This document shows, piece by piece, positions 56,719-64,000 of a stretch of DNA of 64,000 bases. This DNA is from Rhizophagus irregularis (Eukaryota > Glomeromycota > Glomeromycetes > Glomerales > Glomeraceae), in contig NC_089434.1 in assembly GCF_026210795.1 (NCBI RefSeq), forward strand, positions 1 to 64,000, read 5' to 3'. Both the position numbers and the translations under genes were made by a program. Each line of letters begins with the position of its first letter. Positions within the stretch are counted from its first letter, which is position 1. The notes under the pieces were generated by a model. The model was given only the letters and a program-made list of their open reading frames with translations, was not told the DNA's origin and ran no database searches.

Positions 56719-58900
56719 CAGTCGCCACTGGTTATAATGAACCTGTTTGTACCGAAAACTTGTTATAGTGAACTAAGTTTTACAGAACCAATTTTTTTAT
56801 AGTAAATTACATTGGATATAACGAAATCACATAATAAATTGCTATATACCGCATCCGAACTCATTATAGCTAGCCCAAATATATTAGCTGCATATTTAGT
56901 ATACCGAACTGTTACGTGACTTATATGGCTAATATAAAAGATGATCGCATCACCATTACACGTAAATACTTTTTCCAATTTCCGTTAGTCTGAATCGGAT
57001 AAATTTCTTCAAAAGTTCTGATAATGCTGACGAAAAGAAAAAGAGTTAGTCTTTCTGCTAAACAAAAGCGTGAAATCTGTGAAATGAAAGAGAAAGACCC
57101 AACACTCCAAAATGTAGAACTTGCACAAAAATATAATGTTGGGAAGTCTACAATTACCGACATTTTAAGAGAAAGTGACCATTGGCTTACAATTACAGAA
57201 AGCAAAAAGAATACTAAAAAATTTCGCGGATCAAAATGGCCACAACTGGAAGGTGCACTTGGTTTATGGGTTGACAACGCACTTAATACTAAACAAGATA
57301 TTGATGGTAATATCTTAAAGGTAAAGGCAAGCTATTTTGCCGAACAGTTTTCAATAGAAGATTTTCATCATTCAGAGGGTTGGTTAGGTGGCTTTAAAAA
57401 ATGGCATGGTTTGCGTCAATTTAAAAAGCAAGGTGAAGCTGAAAGTGCTCCTTCAGCTGAATCAATAGAAAGAGATCGTTTTGCTTTACAACAGCTCCTT
57501 GCACCTTACAACTCTGAAGATATTTGGAATGGTGATGAAACTGGCCTATTCTGGAAGATGGAACCTTCTAGAGTTTTGGCACGTAATTCTCTATCAGGGC
57601 ATAAAAAAGAGAAATCCCATGTTACAATATTTTGTGCAACAAATGCAACCAGCAGTGAGAAAATGACGCTAACATTTATTCACAAATACAAAACTCCTCG
57701 TGTTATGAAAAATATTAATTATAAAAACCTTCCAGTTTATTACTTTTGGAATAAAAAAGCATCGATGCAAGTTAGCATTTTTAATGAAGTTCTTCTTAAA
57801 CTCAATGAAATAATGAGACGAAAAAGACGAAAAATAATTTTTTTAATTGATAATGCACCAGTACATCTTATTTTAGATGAAACTCGAGAAAAGTTGGATA
57901 GTATAGATGTGAAATTTCTTCCACCAAATACTACCACTAAACTTCAGCCTTATGATGTGGGGATCATTCATTCATTTAAGTGTCATTACAAACGACTCTT
58001 CATTCAGAATAGGATTGATGCATATGATGATGTGCAGGACGGTATTGTGGAAGAACTTGCAGATTATACCATTTATGATGCTTTACAGAATGCGGCTGAA
58101 GCATGGTCAACAGTATCTTCTCAAACAATTTCAAACTGTTGGAAGAAAACGGGTATTGTTCCACCAAGTATTAACGAAACTGGAGAATTTCCTGATAATA
58201 ATTCAGCATTTTCTGATGATAGGTATGCAAAATTATATAATATAATTTTTTTAAAATTAACATTAACTTCTATTTTTCTTAGTTTTGATATGGATATTGA
58301 TGAACTTGAAGCGTTAATTTCCTAGCTTCCAAATAGTGATCTTAATGCGTATGAATACCTTTATGTTGAGGATGAGATGCCGGAAGGTGGGCTTACAGAT
58401 TTTGAAATAGTTGATACTATACGAAATGCAGATAAGGAAGAGGAAGATATGATGGATGAGACCGAATTTACACCTATATCGGAAAAAGTGAGTCCAACAG
58501 ATGCAGAAAAGGCTATAGATAAAACTATAAAATTTTTGTATGAACAAGGACCGGAATTTGGTGATGTAAATGAAGAGTTAAAGGTTTTAAGAAAATTACA
58601 TAAAAAAGTAAAACTTTTAGTTGTAAATAGTCTTAAACAGCTTGATCTTCATTACTTCCAATATAATAATAATGTTTAAATAGCTGGTTAATACTTATAG
58701 TCGTTAATAAAATAATATTGTAGTACATCGCGCATTTTATTAACTTTAATTTAAATATAATGGTCATGTGCAGCTAAAACTATTGGATAAATTTATATAC
58801 CGGACAGTTCGGTATATAACATAAATATTATATATCGAATTCGTTATATACCGAACTAAATCTTTTGGAACGGCTGGTTCGTTATATCCAGTGGCGACTG
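56719..58900 (+). mobile_element. Pogo/Tigger-type element, 2182 bp
   Basis: TIRs CAGTCGCCACTGGTTATAA (56719) and the complement of CAGTCGCCACTGGATATAA (ending 58900) are flanked by TA (56717-56718, 58901-58902). Repeats of GTTATA(T/G)...GAAC lie within both ends. It carries one CENP-B/DDE_1 transposase. It is inserted in a CACTA-type arm. Confidence 0.93.
57024..58679 (+). pseudogene. Pogo/Tigger transposase (CENP-B HTH, DDE_1), one in-frame TAG
   Basis: ATG 57024. Residues 1-60 hold a psq-type helix-turn-helix (LSAKQKREICEMKEK, VGKSTITDILRES). Residues 70-135 hold the CENP-B second HTH (LGLWVDNALNTK, FHHSEGWLGGFKKWHG). The DDE_1 core has IWNGDETGLFWKM (first Asp), IFLIDNAPVHLI (second Asp) and LQPYDVGIIHSFK (third Asp), the usual DDD/DDE layout of pogo. 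A GT-AG intron (about 58222-58281) has a length divisible by three, so the frame is open either way. TAG at 58323 stops the frame. The same frame then continues LPNSDLNAYEYLYVEDEM and an acidic and helical tail to 58679. The tail looks conserved, so the TAG (CAG Gln in other copies, presumably) truncates about 115 residues. The catalytic core is whole. Confidence 0.88.
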
Positions 58901-59699
58901 TATGTAGGATATGTATATGATATGTATACGATATGCAACAATTACACACATATCGGGTACCTGATATCTGTAATGTTTATGCAGAAGTTCGGTGATATAT
59001 ATTATAGATATTGTGCACATATTACACATATATCAGGTAGTATAATATCGGGCACATATCTTATACATGTCGTATAAATATCATATAGATATTGGTCAGT
59101 ATAATATCGGACACATGTTATATAGATATCGGGTAAATATAGGATACATATCGTACATTTATCTGACAATACGATAGGTAATTTTTTATAATATTATAAT
59201 TTAATCTGGGCAAAATTATAATTTCAGATTAATTTTTAATTTTAATTTGGGCTAAAGTAAAATTTTATTACACAAATTTTATTATTTTCAATTAAACTAA
59301 AAGTTTTATTGTTTTTTAATTAATAATAAAAAAGATTACAAAAAAATATATTATTCTATATAGTTATATAAAATAATTAGATATCTGTTATCTACAAATA
59401 GCGCTTATTTTTATCTGTTTAATATTTAAAAGAAAGAAATAGTATTTTAGTAATAAAGATATTAGTATGAATAATGTATTCGTAAAAGAAAAAGAATAGT
59501 ATTAAAAAAATATTAGTAAAAAATGATTAGTAATAGAAAATGTTATTAGTATGTTTAGTAATAAAATATATTAGTAAAAACAAACGTTAGTAGGTTAGAA
59601 AAAAAGAAAAGAAGTGTATAATATAAATAAAAATTAGTAAAAAATATACTTTTATATTTATTTCACCTCTTTTTTGAAGTTTGCTGTTTAAAGAGAAAA

Positions 59700-60380
59700 T
59701 AGATCTTGTTAATTATTTTTCTTTAATAAATAAAAAAAATAAATATTTAAATTACCTTGATGTGCGTTACTCTCATATTCTTCTGAAGATATATGATTAG
59801 ATCTTCTTTTTCTTGAGTTTACTATATATAAACCAAATTAATTTTTGATTAAATTTTTTTAAAAAGAATGCTTAGATTACCTTAATATGTGTTGCTTCCA
59901 AATTCTTTTGATTTAGAGTTTTTTTTCTTGAATTCGCAGATATAGGATTACCATCTTGATGCACAGTATCAAAAAATGTCTGCCCTTAATGTGAAAGGTA
60001 CTTAGGAACTACCTTGTTTCCCAATTAATGAGACCCTAAGTCAGAGGAAGCTAGCCTATCGGGTACAAGTACCCTACAACTTCATCCCTAGGTAGTCAAA
60101 AATCTCGGGTGGTTCCAGACCACAGCGTACTACATGATTAGTCTTTGGACATGTTGGGATTTGATAAGTGAGAGAAAAAATAACTCCAGTGCCAGCGTTT
60201 TGTAAAGAATAATAAAATAATATTTTTAAGTTAATTCTTTCTTTATTAAATTTTTGAAAAAGTTTTGTTTCTTAAAATTGTAAAAAAATGCTGGTTGCTA
60301 CAACTGGAGGACAACGACAAATTGTCAGGCTACCTCCGGACAAAGTAATTGGAAGGCAGAAAATGTTATAAAATATCCAG
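59700..60380. other. Spacer with a possible SINE-like segment
   Basis: The segment 59970-60160 is richer in G and C than its surroundings. It contains TAGCCTATCGGG (about 60053), close to an RNA polymerase III A box, and GGTTCCAGACC (about 60110), a weaker B-box match, about 55 bp apart. No tRNA cloverleaf can be drawn. A poly-A tail or target duplication is not evident. Confidence 0.25.
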
Positions 60381-61027
60381 CCCTATTTCATAACATTTTC
60401 CTCCAGGCTAAAGCAAATATTACAAAAGAAATTGCAAATATATTTAACAAGCAATAGATACATGGCAGTTGAAAAATATATTCACACTTCATATTGTAAT
60501 ACCACAGTCTAACAAAGAAAGCAAATATATTTAACAAGCAATAGATACATGGCAGTTGAAAAATATATTCACACTTATACCACAAAGAAAGACTCAAACC
60601 ACTATTGTAAAGAAAAATATGAAAAATACGCGTATATCCTATTTTCATACCTTACTTAACAGTTCCACTATTTATTTAAAAGAGACTTTTCTCTTTTTTG
60701 TATGTGGGTAGGGGTACATTTTTTCCTTTTTTTTATTCTTTTCTTTTGTATATAGTAGATGAGTATGTCTTACTATATTAATTATTAAATATATAAACTA
60801 AAGTGCCAAAGTATTATTAATATTGTAAAAGATAAGTAAAATATACTTGGATAAAAGAAAAAAGAAGAGACGAACCGTAAAGCGTTAATAAAAGATAAGT
60901 AAGAAGAGAAAAGTGTATTTTTGAAAATAAACAAAAAAAATCGCGCATTAATTTTAGATATCACATGTATGTAATCAAAGCGATTTTAATTGGTTATTAA
61001 TATACATGCATAAATGTCATGTGATTT
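60381..61027. repeat. Local tandem duplication and AT-rich spacer
   Basis: A 56-bp sequence starting GCAAATATATTTAACAAGCA occurs twice (about 60425 and 60520), with a diverged linker. The rest, to 61027, shows no gene. Confidence 0.7.
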
Positions 61028-61035
61028 TAGTGACC

Positions 61036-61339
61036 TAGAGCTTGGACTCGCACTCATGTAACTCGAGTTGACTCGAGTTGAACTCGCACTCGAGTCAGAA
61101 ATTTCTTGACTCGAGTCAACCGAGATCACGTGGTTTATAGTGCCGGCTGAACCTATTTGTAATTCCTGCCGGCACTATGACCATAACGGTCTAGGTAAAA
61201 TTATGGATAAGTTTTTTAGCCCGCACTTTGACTCAAATTAACTCGAGTCCTGACTCGAGTACTCTTTGAGTCAAAAAAATTCTTGACTCGTTTTACTCGA
61301 GCCGCCTTGACTCATCCCGACTCGAGTTCCCAAGCTCTA
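61036..61339. mobile_element. hAT-type MITE, 304 bp, 8-bp TSD
   Basis: The ends TAGAGCTTGGACTCG and the complement of TAGAGCTTGGGAACTCG pair, flanked by TAGTGACC on both sides (61028-61035, 61340-61347). Subterminal regions are runs of ACTCGAGT. The middle carries an inverted GTGCCGGC...GCCGGCAC pair. Confidence 0.92.
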
Positions 61340-61778
61340 TAGTGACCTATACAAAAGATAAAAATTATTTTACAAAAAATACGTTTCCAACCTTCCAACC
61401 AGTGTATAAAATCTGGAAAAAAAAATGTGCACACGTGCACATAAAAATTTTTTTTTTTTGTACACGTCACGAACTCAATTTTTAAAAATTTTTGTGCACA
61501 AAAATGTGCACTATATTAATTTATAATATAAAACGTCCTAACTTTTAAATTCTAAATTCCTAATTATATTATAGATTTTATTTATAAAATATAATTAATT
61601 ACACTAAAATGTTCCAAAAAAATGAAAAATAAATCACTATAATTATTAAATTGCCTGATCTTTAGAAGCCCAATGATTGTAAGCTGCTAAATAATTGAAA
61701 TTTTCAAAATTTTGAGGGCCATTTAAAGAAACATGTAAATGCATATTAAGAGTATCAATATGCACTCTGTTTCAAATG
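61340..61778. other. AT-rich spacer, probably 3' part of the neighbouring hAT
   Basis: It contains alternating GTGCACACGTGCAC/GTGCACAAAAATGTGCAC motifs at 61425-61515. No gene is seen. Confidence 0.4.
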
Positions 61779-63845
61779 TCAGTTTGTTTTGATTAAATTT
61801 TGCCTAGAAAATACACGCTCCACCACAGTGTTAGAAAAAGATATAATTAATGACAAATCAATAAGAATAATAAGATTAGGGAATTGGTTTTGGAAATGAG
61901 TAGTATTAAAGATCTTATACCAACATTCAGTAAATTTACATCCTTTGGCAAATCTATATGACGCAATTAGATTTTTAGCCAAATCCCATTCTTTCTTAAC
62001 TTCTTCGTCATCAATTAATGAATGCTCATCATTATTAATTCTTTTTTTCTTTCCATAAAAATGTATAAGATCCGAAAGCTCTTCTTCACATAGTTTTGTA
62101 AAGCATTTTTATACATTTTTTATCAAGCGGCACTTCATGAGGATCAAAAATTCGTAAAGAATAATATAAATTTTCATTAAGAAATCTTTTTCACAAATTT
62201 GTAATAACTTTTTCAGCATAATGTTTAATAAAATCTAATTAACAAACATAATTGAGCAAAAATTTATTAATAATTAATTTAATAAATAAGTTAAAAATAA
62301 ACTAGCCTGGCAAATCTTCAGGGTGTAATTCTAACTCATCTATTAACTTTCGCAAATAGGTACCATACTTCGGTAAGACATCTGCAGATCCAATAAAATT
62401 TGCGGTTATAGATTCATATGCCATTTCGAGTTGTAATCATAAAGAAATATAATCAAATTGAAAAACCAATATAATTTTTTTTAAAATAAAAAAAATATCA
62501 GCAAAAAATTTCGTAATAATAAGAAATTCGGTATTCACATTGCATTAAATAAGAATTTAGCCATATTAGATGAATTAACATCACGTTGTAATGCTTTTTG
62601 AATGGGTTCAATTATTTGGTGAAAATTGTTAATTACATTATACCATGATAGCCATCACGTATCACATACATTAAGAATTGTTAAATCAGAAATTTCCATA
62701 TCTTCTTTGATTTTTTTAATTCATACATTCGCTTATATGAATTAGAAAAATAAGAATAAATTCCTTTAATTATAGTTTTATAATGTGCGAAATATGGTGT
62801 TTCATTTGCAGCTTCTTCTGAAGCTAAGTGTAAGCGATATGCAACACAATGTGTTGATGTAATAAAATTATTAAGTTTTTTTAGTTGAGTTGCAACACCA
62901 TTACGAATGCCTAAGTAAAATGATAAAATATATATATATATATATTATTAAATTATATATTTTTGATTAATTAATTATTATTTAATAATTACCTGTCATG
63001 GTTGCAGCTCCGTCACTACCAAAATGTTTTAATATCCAGTTCTTTTTGAGTTATAAAAAGGTTTATTACATTCATAATTCCATCAGCCGATGCATCTGTT
63101 ATTTGTGTCAATCCAAGAAAATGAAAATAGATCCACCATTTACTAAATGTTTCGAAACTAATGCAATAGTTTTTTCAGATATAACATTTGTATTGCTTTC
63201 ATCAATAAGTAAACTCTAACATGGTGATTCTTTAACCTCAGCAACAACGCTTTCTTCAACAATAGTAAATATAGAAAAAAGTAATTTTCTTTCTGCAACT
63301 GCATTTTTATAAAGTGCATAATTATTAGTTGAAGATGATGAAGTTGTAATTTCAGAATGATTTTGAAGAAGAGGTGGACGAAGATTTTGGATAAAATTTT
63401 CATCCCCAGTTTGATATTGATAATTAATTTGATATGTAATTAAATCACAAAGAGATCTATAATTATTAAGTGCTATATTATGTTGTGTTAAATAATATAC
63501 ATTACGCATACAACAAATAATTAATGCTTGATTATGGTTCATTTGTTGCATAAAGCCTTCTTTAATTGTCAACTGATCTGAATTTTTTGCATTAATTGCT
63601 TTTATATGCCTTTCAATACAATCTTCCTTTAACCACTCCAAACCAGTAGTTGTCCACACATTAGAACTATTTGCATTTTTGCATATTTTACAAAACATAA
63701 CTTCTTTTCCATTTCTTTTTTCACAATATAACCATGGATATTTGAAAGGATCTTTTAGTGTTCCGAAACGAGTCGAGCTGACTCGCGAGTTGGTTGAGTC
63801 GAGTCGAGTCGAGTCGAGTTGAAAATTACAATCAAATCGATTCAA
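61779..63845 (-). pseudogene. Decayed hAT transposase (TTF-type finger)
   Basis: Read on the minus strand. The N-terminal part (63760-63216) has FKYPWLYCEKRN and MFCKICKNANSSNVWTTTGL, the TTF-type zinc finger seen in ZMYM6/KIAA1586-like hAT proteins. Then SEKTIALVSKHLVN (about 63170) and further frames include DASADGIMNVINLF. Near 62660 the conserved Asp-Thr-Arg-Trp of hAT proteins reads NVCDT, TGA (62655-62657), WLSWYNVINNFH. ITANFIGSADVLPKYGTYLR follows at about 62400. The C-terminal dimerisation part is at 61982-61779: FPNLIILIDLSLIISFSN, VVERVFS, IKTN. Many frameshifts and stops make it non-functional. The apparent N-terminal extension comes from a GAGTC repeat. Confidence 0.8.
62926..62947. 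repeat. AT dinucleotide microsatellite
   Basis: A short (AT)n run within the decayed hAT, at a likely intron. Confidence 0.8.
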
Positions 63846-63900
63846 TTTGAGTCGAGTTAATAATTTAATAAAATCGAGTCGAGTCGAGTTAAGCCGAATT
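63765..63900. repeat. GAGTC pentamer array
   Basis: GAGTCGAGTCGAGTCGAGTT occurs at about 63798-63822 and in variants at 63850-63893. It resembles the subterminal ACTCGAGT repeats of the MITE at 61036, so it may be the subterminal region of the hAT that moves that MITE. Sequence to 64000 shows nothing more. Confidence 0.65.
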
Positions 63901-64000
63901 AAACATAATTCCGGCCAAATTTATGGAATTTCCTTTTTTGGAAATTATGTTACACAAAATCCGAGACGAAAATTTTTTGAAAATTACAAAAATGGAATTT

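Larger units (their letters stand above)
56665..59700. mobile_element. CACTA-type element arm, same family as at 22618, one end only
   Basis: It begins CACTAACACAGGTCAAAATC at 56665, followed by CTATCGGTTGCATATCGGGT, close to the left end of the 8.8 kb element. After the pogo insertion it carries many ATATCGGGTACC-like motifs (58920-59165), then an AT-rich stretch with repeated AATATTAGTA/TTAGTAATA pieces (59440-59640) that parallels 23200-23500. No satellite part and no right end are seen, so the copy is truncated near 59700 or has a diverged end. Confidence 0.68.

Noticed and set aside
57481..58245. Other frames over the pogo transposase
   Set aside because: Overlap the clear DDE_1 gene in another frame or strand.
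60020..60125. tRNA or 5S rRNA gene
   Set aside because: No cloverleaf and no 5S-type internal control region could be drawn; only two box-like words, kept as a weak SINE idea.

Overview
The window reads as the left end of a chromosome from an AT-rich arbuscular mycorrhizal fungus, most likely Rhizophagus or a close relative in Glomeromycotina. Evidence: it opens with 784 bp of CCCTAA telomere repeat. It is very AT-rich, introns are short GT-AG introns of about 65-140 nt, and several protein families (LINE, MULE, DUF659-type hAT, a Crinkler-like N-terminus, retropepsin-like membrane proteins) look like those I recall from Rhizophagus. The species call is inference; I ran no search.

Layout. 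1-784 telomere. About 1320-2570 a decayed LINE 3' part with an RNase H region. 4595-5330 an astacin-type metalloprotease gene or fragment. 6636-12455 a complete Mutator-like element (MULE) with 1.2 kb terminal inverted repeats (TIRs) and a perfect 9-bp target duplication (TSD). 12590-15908 a minus-strand transposon-type gene split by a 2 kb foldback element, which itself carries two hAT-type MITEs. 16450-17280 a tandem array of exon-like modules. 17526-32049 one DUF659/BED hAT transposase gene split by three nested elements, each removable in frame: a 4.28 kb element with a 9-bp TSD and an unfamiliar transposase (17788-22069), an 8.8 kb CACTA-type non-autonomous element filled with satellite DNA (22618-31410), and a small foldback MITE (31415-31708). 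32160-33286 a gene fragment split by a 792-bp TA MITE. 33287-37608 a second hAT containing an apparently intact Tc1/mariner. 37606-39990 a minus-strand B-family DNA polymerase remnant split by another TA MITE. 39994-46904 a CACTA element with two divergent genes. 46908-47172 the tail of a Cys-rich gene.

47.2-53.9 kb is the least transposon-dense stretch. It holds small genes or pseudogenes: a Crinkler-like N-terminal domain, a predicted coiled-coil protein with a poly-A frameshift, and a retropepsin-like protein with C-terminal membrane segments. 53892-55678 is a hAT-type element full of a 115-bp minisatellite. 56665 to about 59700 is an arm of the same CACTA-type family as at 22618, split by a pogo/Tigger element. 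61036-61339 is a hAT MITE, and 61779-63845 is a decayed minus-strand hAT of the TTF-finger type.

Most boundaries were fixed by matching TIRs and target duplications by eye. In at least five places the interrupted reading frame rejoins exactly when the insert is left out. The order of insertion can therefore be read directly. The best candidate for something undescribed is the element at 17788-22069.
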